64,000 nucleotides of DNA from an uncultured Blautia sp. (GCA_958367245.1 CATXEA010000003.1:1-64000); one strand, 5' to 3'; counted from the first letter of the stretch, positions 15,950 to 26,038 are shown. Program-made: numbers and translations. The notes: generated by a model from the sequence alone, not told the origin.

Positions 15950-17494
15950 ATGAAAAGAGCGAGCGGAATCTTACTTCCGGTATCGAGTCTTCCGTCAAAT
16001 TACGGAATCGGGTCGTTTTCAAAAAGCGCATATAAATTTATTGACCAGCTTGCAAGAGCAGGACAGTCTTATTGGCAGATTCTGCCTCTGGGACCTACCA
16101 GTTACGGAGATTCACCGTACCAGTCGTTTTCCACCTTTGCGGGAAATCCATATTTTATCGATCTGGACGAACTGGTGAAAGAAGGAGTTCTGACGAAAAA
16201 AGAATGCAGAGCCTGTGATTTCGGAGAGGATCCCTCATCTGTGGATTACGGGAAAATCTACAGTCAGCGTTATAAACTTCTTCGGACAGCTTATAAAAGG
16301 AGTAAGATTTATAAAAATCCGGATTATCATAAATTCATCTGGGAGAACGGTTACTGGCTGGAGGATTATGCCCTTTTTATGGCTGTGAAAGACCGTTTCG
16401 AAGGAAAGGCATGGAGCGAATGGGCGGAGGATATCCGCCTCAGACATCCCAATGCTCTGGATTATTACAGAGAAAAATGTTACTATGAAGTTGAATTTCA
16501 GAAATATTTACAGTTTAAGTTTATGGAGCAGTGGGCGAAATTAAAAGCCTATGCAAATGAAAAAGGAATACAGATTATCGGAGATATTCCCATTTATGTG
16601 GCGTTTGACAGTGCAGACGCATGGGCGAATCCGGAGCTTTTTCAGTTTGATGAAGAGAATCTTCCAAGCGCAGTTGCAGGATGTCCTCCGGATGCTTTTT
16701 CTGACGACGGACAGCTCTGGGGAAATCCTCTGTATCGCTGGGAGTATCATAAGGAAACCGGCTATGCATGGTGGGTAAGCAGAATGAAGCACTGCTATCA
16801 GCTTTATGATGTGGTGAGAATCGACCATTTCCGCGGCTTTGACGAATATTATTCCATTCCTTTCGGAGATGAGACTGCGGTAAACGGACACTGGGAAAAA
16901 GGACCTGGAATGGAGCTTTTTTCCACTCTTGAAGAAAAACTCGGCAAAAGAGAGGTAATTGCCGAGGACTTGGGGCTGATGACTCCAAGTGTGGAAAAGC
17001 TGGTTGCAGACAGCGGATATCCAAATATGAAGGTTCTGGAGTTTGCTTTTGAACCTGATAAGGATACAGGATACCTTCCCCACGATTATGACAAAAATTG
17101 CGTCGTATACACGGGGACTCACGACAACGATATAATCCGTTCATGGTATGATACGCTGCCAAAGAAGAACAAATTGTTCTTACATGCCTACATGAACAAT
17201 GCAGATACTCCGGCAGAGGAGATGAACTGGGACATGATTCGGCTTGCAATGATGAGCTCTGCCAATACCTGCATCATTCCTCTTCAGGATTATCTGGGGC
17301 TTGGCAATGAGGCGCGCATCAATCATCCGTCTACTCTTGGCTGCAACTGGAAATGGCGTCTGCAGGAAGGGCAGATTACAACGGAGCTGCAAAAAAGAAT
17401 AAAACAGTTAACGGAAATCAGTTTCAGAAGCAGACCTGCAGTGAAAAAAAGAACTGCAAAGAAAAACGAGGAATCAGAAAAATCTAACGAATAA
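15950..17494 (+). CDS. malQ: 4-alpha-glucanotransferase (amylomaltase)
   Basis: A 514-residue GH77 enzyme that disproportionates maltodextrins in the cytosol, releasing glucose and building longer chains for phosphorylase. It starts with the family hallmark MKRASGILLPVSSLPSNYGI. The catalytic Asp292 lies in VVRIDHFRGF, Glu339 in VIAEDLG and Asp392 in YTGTHDND. The C-terminal ~20 residues form a Lys/Glu-rich tail absent from many homologues, of unknown meaning. It is tightly packed between pulA (21 nt) and the GH133-like gene (18 nt), so it is co-transcribed and works on the debranched products. Confidence 0.96.
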   Translation: MKRASGILLPVSSLPSNYGIGSFSKSAYKFIDQLARAGQSYWQILPLGPTSYGDSPYQSFSTFAGNPYFIDLDELVKEGVLTKKECRACDFGEDPSSVDYGKIYSQRYKLLRTAYKRSKIYKNPDYHKFIWENGYWLEDYALFMAVKDRFEGKAWSEWAEDIRLRHPNALDYYREKCYYEVEFQKYLQFKFMEQWAKLKAYANEKGIQIIGDIPIYVAFDSADAWANPELFQFDEENLPSAVAGCPPDAFSDDGQLWGNPLYRWEYHKETGYAWWVSRMKHCYQLYDVVRIDHFRGFDEYYSIPFGDETAVNGHWEKGPGMELFSTLEEKLGKREVIAEDLGLMTPSVEKLVADSGYPNMKVLEFAFEPDKDTGYLPHDYDKNCVVYTGTHDNDIIRSWYDTLPKKNKLFLHAYMNNADTPAEEMNWDMIRLAMMSSANTCIIPLQDYLGLGNEARINHPSTLGCNWKWRLQEGQITTELQKRIKQLTEISFRSRPAVKKRTAKKNEESEKSNE

Positions 17495-17512
17495 CAAAGG
17501 GAGTACAGGGGC

Positions 17513-19498
17513 ATGAAATTTGTTTACGGAAAACAGGACTGGAAGACAAAGGAAAGGGGACAGGAAAACTGTTATCTCCTTACAAATGGTCTGGGCGGTT
17601 TTTCCTCCTGCACAGTAATCGGCTCAAATACGAGAAACGACCATGCGCTTCTTATGGCGGCGGTGAAAGCGCCGAACTTTCGCTGCAATATGATTCACAG
17701 GCTGGAGGAGATTCTGGTAAAGACGGAGGAAGACGGGAAAGAGAGCAGAGTGCATCTTTCTTCTCAGGATTATGAGGATGAGAGACGGAATGAAGAAGGT
17801 TTTAAGTATCTGGACGCGGTAACTTTCGAGGATTTTCCAAAGTGGCGTTTTCATGTGGACGGCGCAGAAGTGGTGAAGGAAATTGCCATGAAGCAGGGAG
17901 AAAATCTGGCGGCTGTCCGCTACCGCATAAAAAACCGCACAAAGAGAGAGGTAAAGCTTGAAATTATCCCGCACCTTCAGTTTACAGCGAAGGGGCAGCT
18001 TCTTGAAAAGGAGCAGAAGTTTACATTAGAGAGAAATGAAATCCGTTCAGAAGGAATGACAGTATATTTTTATACAAACGGGGAAGCAGTATCTTTTGAA
18101 GGGGAGTTCTGTGAAGGGCTTTTTTATGCTTACGACGCCTGCGACGGCAGATGCAGCCACGGAAATACTTATATCAACCATAAGCTTGTAAAAACAGTTC
18201 CCTCAGGCAAAACAGAATATCTGGAAATTCTTTATACCATGAAAAAGGAAAATCTTTCTGTAAAAGATATTTTTGAGGAAGCGGCGCAGTACAGAAGAAG
18301 GCTTGTGGACACGGCAAAGCTCAACGCCCCTCTGGCGCAGGTGCTTGTAAAAGCTGCAGACCAGTTTATTTCTCACAGAGAATCCACAGGAGAAAAAACG
18401 ATTCTGGCAGGCTATCCTTTCTTCGAGGACTGGGGACGGGATACGATGATTGCTCTCGGCGGATGCTGCATCAGCACGGGGCAGCTTGATACTGCGAAGA
18501 GTATTCTGAAAACCTTTGCCGCATACTGCAAAAAAGGACTGATGCCGAATCTTTTTCCTGAGGGCGGAAATGAACCGATGTATAATACCGTAGACGCGGC
18601 TCTCCTTTTCATTCATGCTCTTTATCTCTATTACGAAAAATGTCAGGATAAAGAGTTCGTAAAAGAAATGTGGCCGGTTCTGGAGAGTATTATGAAGAAC
18701 TATCAGGAGGGGACAGATTTCAATATCCACATGGACGAGGACGGGCTGATCAGCGCAGGCTCAGGTCTTGATCAGGTGACCTGGATGGACGTTCGGGTTA
18801 ATGATATTCTTCCCACTCCCCGTCACGGAAAACCGGTAGAGATTAACGCGTACTGGTACAATGCGCTTTGCGTTATGGATATGCTGGCAAAGGAGCTGGG
18901 GTATCCCGGGAGATATCAAAAGCTGGCAGAAAAAGTAAAAAAAAGTTTCACGGAGAAATTCTGGAATGAAGAAAAGGAGTGTCTTCGGGATGTAATCTCA
19001 GGAACGGCCTGCGATGAACAGATTCGCTGTAACCAGATATGGGCGGTTTCCATGCCGTTTACCATGCTGGATGAGGAAAAAGAGAGAAAAGTAGTGGACA
19101 CAGTTTATGAGAAGCTGTACACTCCTTATGGGCTTCGGACGCTGGATAAGGACGACCCGGAATTTGTGCCGCAGTATGGCGGCGAACAGTTGAAACGGGA
19201 CCTTTCCTATCATCAGGGAACTGTCTGGACTTTTCCGCTGGGCGCGTATTATCTGGCATATTTAAAGGTGAACAGAGGAAGAAAAGAAGCCTGTGAAACT
19301 GTAAAGGAACAGCTTGAAGCGCTGGAAAGCGCGCTGAGGGAAGGCTGTATCGGTCAGCTTCCGGAAATCTATGACGGCAGGATTCCGAATTCGTCAAGAG
19401 GGTGCTTTGCCCAGGCGTGGAGCGTCGGAGAGATGCTGAGAGTGTTTGACAAGCTGGAAGAACTGGAGAACGGAAAAAGAATGCAGGAGGACAAATAA
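17513..19498 (+). CDS. Amylo-alpha-1,6-glucosidase (GH133-like glycogen debranching enzyme)
   Basis: A 661-residue protein resembling the glucosidase half of eukaryotic-type glycogen debranching enzyme. The N-terminal beta domain begins NCYLLTNGLGGFSSCTVIGS. The (alpha/alpha)6 catalytic part carries the strong signature GYPFFEDWGRDTMIALGG at 301-318, with the conserved acidic residues of the family. No signal peptide is present. It should hydrolyse the alpha-1,6 glucose stub left at branch points after transferase action, which MalQ may supply. A second debranching activity beside pulA suggests division of labour between short limit dextrins and glycogen. Its stop overlaps the next start (TAATG). 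Confidence 0.88.
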   Translation: MKFVYGKQDWKTKERGQENCYLLTNGLGGFSSCTVIGSNTRNDHALLMAAVKAPNFRCNMIHRLEEILVKTEEDGKESRVHLSSQDYEDERRNEEGFKYLDAVTFEDFPKWRFHVDGAEVVKEIAMKQGENLAAVRYRIKNRTKREVKLEIIPHLQFTAKGQLLEKEQKFTLERNEIRSEGMTVYFYTNGEAVSFEGEFCEGLFYAYDACDGRCSHGNTYINHKLVKTVPSGKTEYLEILYTMKKENLSVKDIFEEAAQYRRRLVDTAKLNAPLAQVLVKAADQFISHRESTGEKTILAGYPFFEDWGRDTMIALGGCCISTGQLDTAKSILKTFAAYCKKGLMPNLFPEGGNEPMYNTVDAALLFIHALYLYYEKCQDKEFVKEMWPVLESIMKNYQEGTDFNIHMDEDGLISAGSGLDQVTWMDVRVNDILPTPRHGKPVEINAYWYNALCVMDMLAKELGYPGRYQKLAEKVKKSFTEKFWNEEKECLRDVISGTACDEQIRCNQIWAVSMPFTMLDEEKERKVVDTVYEKLYTPYGLRTLDKDDPEFVPQYGGEQLKRDLSYHQGTVWTFPLGAYYLAYLKVNRGRKEACETVKEQLEALESALREGCIGQLPEIYDGRIPNSSRGCFAQAWSVGEMLRVFDKLEELENGKRMQEDK

Positions 19499-21546
19499 TG
19501 GTTCGTAAATATGTATTTGGAAAATATTTTGAAACAGAAGCAGTGGTAAAGGCTGTGGAGGAGACAAAGGGAGAGGTTCCCTTTCTGAAAAAGGAATCTG
19601 ACCGGATTTACACATACAACATGGATGAGGAGACTGCGGTTTACGGTCTGGGAGAATCAATCAGGGGCATCAACAAGAGAGGATGGGTATATGAGTCACA
19701 CTGCAACGACGACCCGAATCATGTGGAAAATATCCGTTCTCTTTACGGTGCGCATAATTTCTTCGTGGTAGACGGAAGAGAAACCTTCGGTGTTTTCGTG
19801 GATGCTCCGCAGAAAATCTGCTTTGACATGGGATATGGAAAAAGAGAAGAAATTCGGATTACAATTGATGAGGGCGGTTATGTACTTTATATTCTGGAAG
19901 GCGATTCCATTCTCTCTATTGTGAAAGAGTTCCGAAAGATGATCGGCAGAAGCTACATTCCGCCGAAGTGGGCGTTCGGCTACGGACAGAGCCGCTGGGG
20001 ATACAAATGCGAGGAAGATATACGCAAGGTTGCCCGTGAGCACAGAAGCAAAAATATTCCGCTGGACAGTATTTATCTGGATATCGACTATATGGAGCGC
20101 TATAAGGACTTCACGGTAGATAAAGAGCGTTTCCCGAATCTCAAGGCACTGGCAGAAGAAATGAAGGAGCAGGGAATCCATCTTGTTCCGATTATTGATG
20201 CGGCTGTTAAGGTGGAAGAGGGATATCCGGTTTATGAAGAAGGAATCAAAAACGGGTATTTCTGCAAAAAAGCAGATGGAAAAGAGCAGACAGTAGGCGT
20301 TTGGCCCGGAAACTCTCATTTTCCGGATTTCCTGAATGACGAGGCCAGAGAATGGTTTGGCAATAAATATAAAATTCTGATAGATCAGGGGATTGAAGGC
20401 TTCTGGAATGATATGAATGAGCCGGCAATTTTCTTTACTCAGGATCACTTAAAAGAGGTTTTTGAGGGGCTGGAAGAATTTAAGGGAAAAAATCTTGAAG
20501 TGGGCGATTTCTGGAAGGTGAAGGACCTTGTTCTCGGAACAGCCAACAGAAAAGAAGATTATGAAAGCTTTTACCATAATTATAAAGGGGAGAAGATTCG
20601 CCACGACAGAGTACACAATCTGTACGGTTACTATATGACGAGGTCTGCTCAGGAAGCTTTTGAAAGAATCGCTCCTGACAAGCGAATCCTGATGTATTCC
20701 AGAGCATCCTATATCGGAATGCACCGTTACGGCGGTATCTGGATGGGTGATAATCAGTCATGGTGGTCACATATTCTTCTGAACCTGCAGATGCTTCCGG
20801 GACTTAATATGTGCGGTTTTATGTACACGGGAGCTGATCTGGGAGGCTTCGGAAGCGATACTACCGAGGATTTGATGCTTCGCTGGCTGGAACTGGGAAT
20901 CTTTACGCCTCTGATGCGAAATCATTCTGCCCTTGGAACAAGGGAGCAGGAATTCTATCAGTTCGGTGATACCGATGCGTTCAGGAGAATCATCGGACTG
21001 CGTTATGCCCTTCTTCCGTATCTTTACAGTGAATTTATGAAATCTGTACTGAAGGATGAAATGATGTTTACGCCTCTTGCTTTTGCCTATCCTGAAGATG
21101 AACAGGCGAAGCTTGTATCAGACCAGCTTCTTGTAGGAGAGAGTATTATGATTGCGCCTGTTTATACACAGAATGCGCAGGGCAGATACGTATATCTTCC
21201 GGAAGAAATGAAGCTGTACCGCATGAAGAGTGAAAACGAAATGGAGACAGAGATTTTGAGCAAGGGTCACCATTATGTGAAAGCAGGGCTTGATGAGGTT
21301 CTCATTTTTGTCCGTCCGGACAGTATGGTTCCTCTTGCAAAGGGCGGATGCTGTGTGGAAGAGACAGATACTTCTTCTTTAAGGCTTCTTCATTTCATAA
21401 AAGATAAAGGAACATATCAGTTTTACAATGACGACGGATATGGCAAAGATTATGACATGGATGCGCATACTACTGCGATTACGGCTTATGCAGATGGAAA
21501 AATCGAAGTGTCAGGTGCCGAAAATCCAAAATGTGAGCTGATTTAA
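19498..21546 (+). CDS. GH31-family alpha-glucosidase
   Basis: A 682-residue glycoside hydrolase family 31 enzyme. The N-terminal beta domain has YGLGESIRGINKRG. The barrel has LDIDYMERYKDFTVD, the nucleophile Asp305 in WNDMNEP and the acid/base Asp418 in GIWMGDNQSWW; a beta-rich C-terminal part follows. No export signal is evident, so it is predicted to act in the cytosol on maltose, isomaltose or small maltodextrins. The exact linkage preference cannot be read from sequence. It overlaps the upstream gene by one base, making it the last gene of the enzyme operon before a strong terminator. Confidence 0.93.
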   Translation: MVRKYVFGKYFETEAVVKAVEETKGEVPFLKKESDRIYTYNMDEETAVYGLGESIRGINKRGWVYESHCNDDPNHVENIRSLYGAHNFFVVDGRETFGVFVDAPQKICFDMGYGKREEIRITIDEGGYVLYILEGDSILSIVKEFRKMIGRSYIPPKWAFGYGQSRWGYKCEEDIRKVAREHRSKNIPLDSIYLDIDYMERYKDFTVDKERFPNLKALAEEMKEQGIHLVPIIDAAVKVEEGYPVYEEGIKNGYFCKKADGKEQTVGVWPGNSHFPDFLNDEAREWFGNKYKILIDQGIEGFWNDMNEPAIFFTQDHLKEVFEGLEEFKGKNLEVGDFWKVKDLVLGTANRKEDYESFYHNYKGEKIRHDRVHNLYGYYMTRSAQEAFERIAPDKRILMYSRASYIGMHRYGGIWMGDNQSWWSHILLNLQMLPGLNMCGFMYTGADLGGFGSDTTEDLMLRWLELGIFTPLMRNHSALGTREQEFYQFGDTDAFRRIIGLRYALLPYLYSEFMKSVLKDEMMFTPLAFAYPEDEQAKLVSDQLLVGESIMIAPVYTQNAQGRYVYLPEEMKLYRMKSENEMETEILSKGHHYVKAGLDEVLIFVRPDSMVPLAKGGCCVEETDTSSLRLLHFIKDKGTYQFYNDDGYGKDYDMDAHTTAITAYADGKIEVSGAENPKCELI

Positions 21547-21558
21547 TTATCTCATAGA

Positions 21559-21600
21559 GAAAGTCCCCTGTTGTAAGTTCAGGGGACTTTCGCATTTTTT
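21559..21600. terminator. Terminator ending the GH31 operon
   Basis: GAAAGTCCCCTG (21559-21570) pairs perfectly with CAGGGGACTTTC (21580-21591), followed by GCATTTTTT. It lies between convergent genes and can also serve the minus-strand AraC-type gene. Confidence 0.9.
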
Positions 21601-22495
21601 ATCTTTTTTGCGTTCTTAATTCTCTTGGTGTGATTCCGAACTGTTTTTTAAACTGTCGGTTGAAATTGGACAGATTGTCGAAACCGACGCTTTCTGAGAT
21701 TTCAAGAACGGTTCTTTCTGAATTTTTCAGTTCCTTGAAGGCGCTCTCCAGACGGTAGCGGTTCAGATAACCGATGAAGCTGGTGCCTGTCATCTGGCGG
21801 AACCACCGCATGAAATGGCTTTCGCTGTAGCCGCACTGTAAGGCAGCGTCCTGAATCCGGATGGGATTCTGATAATTTTCTTCAATGTAGTTCAGGGCAA
21901 GCTTCAGCCGTTCCAGATGAAGAGGCTCTTCTGAAGAGGCTGAGTCCGTGTCATTATAGCGGAAAATCAGGGAAAAAAACTGCATAATATCAGCTTTTAC
22001 CCCAAGCTCGAAACCGGAAGGCCGTTTATCGCAGAGCTCGTCTGCGTCGTTGAGGCAGGAGGAAAATCGGTCATAATGGGCATCCTGCGAAGTGATACAG
22101 ACAGGAAAGGAAATCCGGTTGTTTAAGAGAGGGAGAAGATACTTCTGGCTGCAGGCGTCAACCACATTGCTTCCGAGGAATTCCATGTCAAAAATAATAT
22201 TTTCGTATTCCATCCGCTGTCCCTTAATCTGACTCAGACCGTGGAGGTGTCCGGGCGGAACAAGGATGATATCTCCTGCGTGTATTTCAAAAGAGGAAAG
22301 ATCCACCTGAGCCATCCCCACTCCTTTCTTAATGTAAATAATTTCCATAGTATCCTGCCAGTGAAGGAAAACCGAGGGGAAATCATCGGGGATGGTGCAG
22401 AGATATACATTGTAGGGAAACATGAATTCCGTATGTTTTTTTGTTTCGTGATATCCGGCGCCGCCTTTGGCCGGCGCGTTTGTTTGTTTCTTCAT
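21599..22495 (-). CDS. AraC-family regulator with N-terminal cupin domain
   Basis: A 298-residue one-component regulator. Residues ~25-110 form a cupin-like sensor (MEIIYIKKGVGMAQVDLSSF, then HAGDIILVPPGHLHGLSQI). The C-terminal ~100 residues carry two helix-turn-helix units (IRIQDAALQCGYSESHFMRW and ERTVLEISESVGFDNLSNFN) and the AraC signature end. It is divergent from glgP and convergent with the GH31 operon, so control of sugar metabolism genes here is likely by context. The effector is unknown. Confidence 0.9.
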   Translation of the reverse strand: MKKQTNAPAKGGAGYHETKKHTEFMFPYNVYLCTIPDDFPSVFLHWQDTMEIIYIKKGVGMAQVDLSSFEIHAGDIILVPPGHLHGLSQIKGQRMEYENIIFDMEFLGSNVVDACSQKYLLPLLNNRISFPVCITSQDAHYDRFSSCLNDADELCDKRPSGFELGVKADIMQFFSLIFRYNDTDSASSEEPLHLERLKLALNYIEENYQNPIRIQDAALQCGYSESHFMRWFRQMTGTSFIGYLNRYRLESAFKELKNSERTVLEISESVGFDNLSNFNRQFKKQFGITPRELRTQKR

Positions 22496-22552
22496 AATGA
22501 TAGGATTGTATCATATGTTGGCGAGATTGTACAGGCATTTTTCGTGGGGAAA

Positions 22553-22561
22553 TGGTATAAC
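22553..22561 (+). promoter_or_regulatory. Extended -10 promoter candidate for glgP
   Basis: TGGTATAAC gives an extended TG and TATAAC at 22556-22561. No good -35 hexamer was seen, which would suit an activator-dependent promoter beside an AraC-type gene. Confidence 0.45.
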
Positions 22562-22633
22562 ATATTTAACAGATGAGAGACAAACAAAAAACGGAAAGAA
22601 ACAAAAGTTGTGTAATAGAAAGGGGATTTCAAC

Positions 22634-24895
22634 ATGATGTTAGAAAAAAGACTGGAAGCTCTTTGCGGAAAAAAGATTGCGGACAGCAGCTATGAAGAGC
22701 TTTACAAAGCATTGATGACAGTTGTAAAAGAAGAAAGCAAAAATCAGGAAAAAGAAGTAAAGGGACGTAAGTTATATTATATCTCTGCAGAGTTCCTCAT
22801 TGGAAAGCTGTTAAGCAATAATCTGATTAATCTCGGAATGTATGAGGAAATCAACGCCATTCTGGAGAAAAACGGAAAGTTTATGGCGGAGCTTGAGGAA
22901 GCAGAGCCGGAACCAAGTCTTGGAAATGGCGGTCTTGGACGTCTGGCAGCCTGTTTTCTGGATTCTCTGGCAACTCTGAATCTGCCCGGAGACGGAGTAG
23001 GGCTTCGCTACCACTGCGGATTGTTCCGCCAGAATTTCAGGGATAATTCCCAGAACGAAACTCCGGATTACTGGCTGAACGCGGCGCAGTGGGCAGAGGA
23101 CACAGGAAAGGTTTATCCGGTAAGCCTTGCAGGAAAAGAATACGAAGCGCGTCTTTATCAGCTTGATGTCACAGGCTATAACGGACGTACCAATAAACTG
23201 AATCTGTTTGATCTGGATACGGTAGATGAAAGCATCATCGGTACAGGCATCGAATTTGACAAAAACGCTATAGACAAAAATCTGACCTTATTCTTATATC
23301 CGGATGACAGCGATGATGCAGGGCGTAAGCTTCGTATTTACCAGCAGTATCTCATGGTCAGCGCAGGTGCGCAGATGATTCTTGAGGAGTGCGGGGAAAG
23401 AGGCTGTGATTTCCATAATCTTGCAGATTTTGCGGCGATTCAGATTAACGATACTCATCCGTCCATGGTGATTCCGGAGCTGATTCGTCTTCTTATGGAA
23501 AAGGGAATCGCATTTGAGGAAGCTGCAGAAATCGTGACAAATACCTGTGCGTACACGAACCACACCATTCTTGCAGAAGCTCTGGAAAAATGGCCGGTTT
23601 CCTATCTGGAGGAGGTTGTTCCGCAGTTGATGCCTGTAATCCGCAAACTGGATGCTCTTGCAGGAGAAAAGACGGAAGATAAGAGTACCGCCATCATTGA
23701 CGACAACAATCTGGTACATATGGCGCATATGGATATTCATTTCACACACAGTACAAACGGCGTAGCTGCCCTTCATACGGAAATTTTGAAAAACAGCGAG
23801 CTGCACAATTTCTATGAGATGTATCCGGAGAAGTTTAATAATAAGACAAACGGAATTACATTCAGAAGATGGCTTCTGTCCTGCAACCGGGAGCTGACCG
23901 CATATATTGAGAGTCTGATCGGTGACGGATTTAAGAAGGATGCTATGGAATTAAAGAAGCTGGGCGCATATCTGAATGATAGGAAAGTACTGGAAAAAAT
24001 CATGGAGATTAAGGCGGACAACAAGGTAAAGCTTGCTTGTTGGCTCAAAGAAAAACAGGGTGTGACTGTGAATCCGAAATCCATGTTTACGATTCAGTCC
24101 AAGAGACTCCATGAGTATAAGCGTCAGCAGTTAAATCTTTTATACCTTATTCATCAATATTATGAGATTAAAAGCGGACATCTTCCGGCAGCGCCGATTA
24201 CTGCAATTTTTGGCGCAAAGGCAGCTCCTGCCTATGTCACTGCAAAAAATATCATCCATGCGCTCCTGACTTTATCGAAGGTGATTGCCGCAGATCCGGA
24301 AGTTTCAAAATGGCTTCAGGTTGTTATGATTGAAAATTATAATGTGACGGCAGCCGAAAAAATGATTCCTGCCTGCGACCTCTCTGAACAGATAAGTCTT
24401 GCTTCCAAGGAAGCTTCCGGTACAGGAAATATGAAATTTATGCTTAACGGAGCGGTTACTCTGGGTACTCTTGACGGCGCAAATGTGGAAATTGCAGACT
24501 GTGTGGGAAATGAAAATATTTATATTTTCGGCCAGTGCAGTGAACAGGTTATCCGCCGCTATGAAAAGGGCGATTACTGCGCGCGCGAGTGGTATGAAAC
24601 AGATGCAAATATCCGCCGTGCAGTTGATTTCCTCACCGGAAAAGAAATGACGGAAATGGGAAATGCAGACAGCCTGAACAGTCTGAAAAACGAACTGGTT
24701 GGAAAAGACTGGTTCCAGACCTTCCCGGATTTCAATGCCTATGTAGTACGGAAAAATCAGGCGATAGCAGATTATGCGGTAAATCCTGAGAAATGGGCAA
24801 AAATGGCGCTCAAAAACATCAGCGAAGCAGGGTTCTTCTCCTCCGACAGAACCATTGCAGAATATGATAAAGATATCTGGCATCTGGGAGAATAA
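22634..24895 (+). CDS. glgP: Glycogen/maltodextrin phosphorylase
   Basis: A 753-residue GT35 enzyme that releases glucose-1-phosphate from alpha-1,4-glucan ends using phosphate and PLP. Family features include KLYYISAEFLIGKLL, PEPSLGNGGLGRLAACFLDS and the PLP-lysine region EASGTGNMKFMLNGAVTLGT, with the Schiff-base Lys in NMKF. Length is typical for the short bacterial class without the N-terminal regulatory extension of animal enzymes. It has its own promoter region and a strong terminator. It completes the intracellular route from imported or stored glucan to glucose-1-phosphate. Confidence 0.96.
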   Translation: MMLEKRLEALCGKKIADSSYEELYKALMTVVKEESKNQEKEVKGRKLYYISAEFLIGKLLSNNLINLGMYEEINAILEKNGKFMAELEEAEPEPSLGNGGLGRLAACFLDSLATLNLPGDGVGLRYHCGLFRQNFRDNSQNETPDYWLNAAQWAEDTGKVYPVSLAGKEYEARLYQLDVTGYNGRTNKLNLFDLDTVDESIIGTGIEFDKNAIDKNLTLFLYPDDSDDAGRKLRIYQQYLMVSAGAQMILEECGERGCDFHNLADFAAIQINDTHPSMVIPELIRLLMEKGIAFEEAAEIVTNTCAYTNHTILAEALEKWPVSYLEEVVPQLMPVIRKLDALAGEKTEDKSTAIIDDNNLVHMAHMDIHFTHSTNGVAALHTEILKNSELHNFYEMYPEKFNNKTNGITFRRWLLSCNRELTAYIESLIGDGFKKDAMELKKLGAYLNDRKVLEKIMEIKADNKVKLACWLKEKQGVTVNPKSMFTIQSKRLHEYKRQQLNLLYLIHQYYEIKSGHLPAAPITAIFGAKAAPAYVTAKNIIHALLTLSKVIAADPEVSKWLQVVMIENYNVTAAEKMIPACDLSEQISLASKEASGTGNMKFMLNGAVTLGTLDGANVEIADCVGNENIYIFGQCSEQVIRRYEKGDYCAREWYETDANIRRAVDFLTGKEMTEMGNADSLNSLKNELVGKDWFQTFPDFNAYVVRKNQAIADYAVNPEKWAKMALKNISEAGFFSSDRTIAEYDKDIWHLGE

Positions 24896-24910
24896 GAATT
24901 CCCGGACGCA

Positions 24911-24942
24911 AAAAAGCCCCGTTGCCATGAGCGGGGCTTTTT
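24911..24942. terminator. Bidirectional terminator between glgP and carbamate kinase
   Basis: AAAAAGCCCCG (24911-24921) and CGGGGCTTTTT (24932-24942) form a perfect 11-bp stem with A/T runs on both sides. It serves the convergent genes. Confidence 0.92.
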
Positions 24943-24960
24943 AAATAGGATTTTTTGCTT

Positions 24961-25893
24961 TTATTTGATAATAGTACCTGTTTTTTCTTCGTAGCCATCT
25001 TTCGCATGAGCAATGTCTGTAATGATGGTACGGCGTCCTTCGCCTTTGGTGATGAAGGAGATTCCTGCTTCGAATTTCGGAAGCATGGAACCCGGTGCAA
25101 ACTGGTTTTCTTCCATATGTTTTCTGGCTTCTTCAACAGAAATGGTATCCAGAAATTCTTCGCTGTCTTTACCGAGGTTCAGGCTTACTTTCTCAACGCT
25201 TGTGAGGATGAGAAGAGTATCTGCGTTTAATTCTTCTGCAAGAAGTCCTGCAGCGAGGTCTTTCTCGATAATCGCACTTGCGCCGTGGAGGTTGATTCCC
25301 TGCTCAAGAACAGGAATACCGCCGCCGCCTGCTGCGATAACAACCTGACCTGCTTCTGTCAGGGCGCGGACTGTCTCAATTTCCACAATGCGCTGTGGCT
25401 TCGGAGCTGCAACGATTCTCTTGAAACTTCCGTCAGCAAGCTTTGTGACGAAATTACCTTTCTGTTCTTCCGCATCTGCTTCTTCTGCAGTTAATACACG
25501 GCCGATGATTTTCTCCGGCTCTGCGAAAGCGTCATCGTACGGGTCGATTACAACCTGTGTCAGGATGCTGCTCACCGGTTTATAAATACCGCGGGAGATA
25601 AGCTCTGCGCGGATAGAGTTCTGAAGGTCATAGCCGATATAGCCCTGACTCATTGCGGAGCAGACGGACATCGGGGCAAAGGTGTAATTCGGATGTGCTT
25701 TGCCGAACTCATTCATAGCTGTGTGGATCATACCGACCTGTGGGCCGTTGCTGTGGGTAATTACTACGCGTGCGCCTTCTTCTACAAGGTCTGCGATAGC
25801 CTTAGCTGCCTGTTTCGTTGCATCCTTCTGTTCCGGAAGTGTGGTTCCCAGCGCTCTGTGACCTAATGCAACTACTACGATTTTTTCGCTCAT
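24961..25893 (-). CDS. arcC: Carbamate kinase
   Basis: A 310-residue amino-acid-kinase-family enzyme that makes ATP from carbamoyl phosphate and ADP. It shows the N-terminal VVALGHRALG, the THSNGPQVGMI loop, VIAAGGGGIPV and DLAAGLLAEELNADTLLILT of this family, and the C-terminal GTIIK. It stands alone, with no arcA, arcB or transporter gene adjacent, so it may serve agmatine, allantoin or purine-derived carbamoyl phosphate rather than an arginine deiminase operon. ATG 25893 has a GAGGTA-type site upstream. Confidence 0.95.
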   Translation of the reverse strand: MSEKIVVVALGHRALGTTLPEQKDATKQAAKAIADLVEEGARVVITHSNGPQVGMIHTAMNEFGKAHPNYTFAPMSVCSAMSQGYIGYDLQNSIRAELISRGIYKPVSSILTQVVIDPYDDAFAEPEKIIGRVLTAEEADAEEQKGNFVTKLADGSFKRIVAAPKPQRIVEIETVRALTEAGQVVIAAGGGGIPVLEQGINLHGASAIIEKDLAAGLLAEELNADTLLILTSVEKVSLNLGKDSEEFLDTISVEEARKHMEENQFAPGSMLPKFEAGISFITKGEGRRTIITDIAHAKDGYEEKTGTIIK

Positions 25894-25965
25894 AGAAAAT
25901 ACCTCGTTTCTTAGATTTTATGCATAATTATTAATGTAAAAACAATTTGCGGCTTTTCACATATG

Positions 25966-25981
25966 TTGCTGTGAACAGCAA
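25966..25981 (+). repeat. Short palindrome TTGCTGT-GA-ACAGCAA
   Basis: A perfect 7-bp inverted repeat. The same motif recurs in reverse at 6783 and in a looser form at 28418, always between genes. Confidence 0.6.
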
Positions 25982-26038
25982 TCAATATGTTATATTATAA
26001 AAGAACAGGTGTGGAATTGCAATAGAAGATTGTTTAAA

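Noticed and set aside
24961..25893. Arginine deiminase operon
   Set aside because: Only carbamate kinase is present; no arcA, arcB or antiporter adjoins it.
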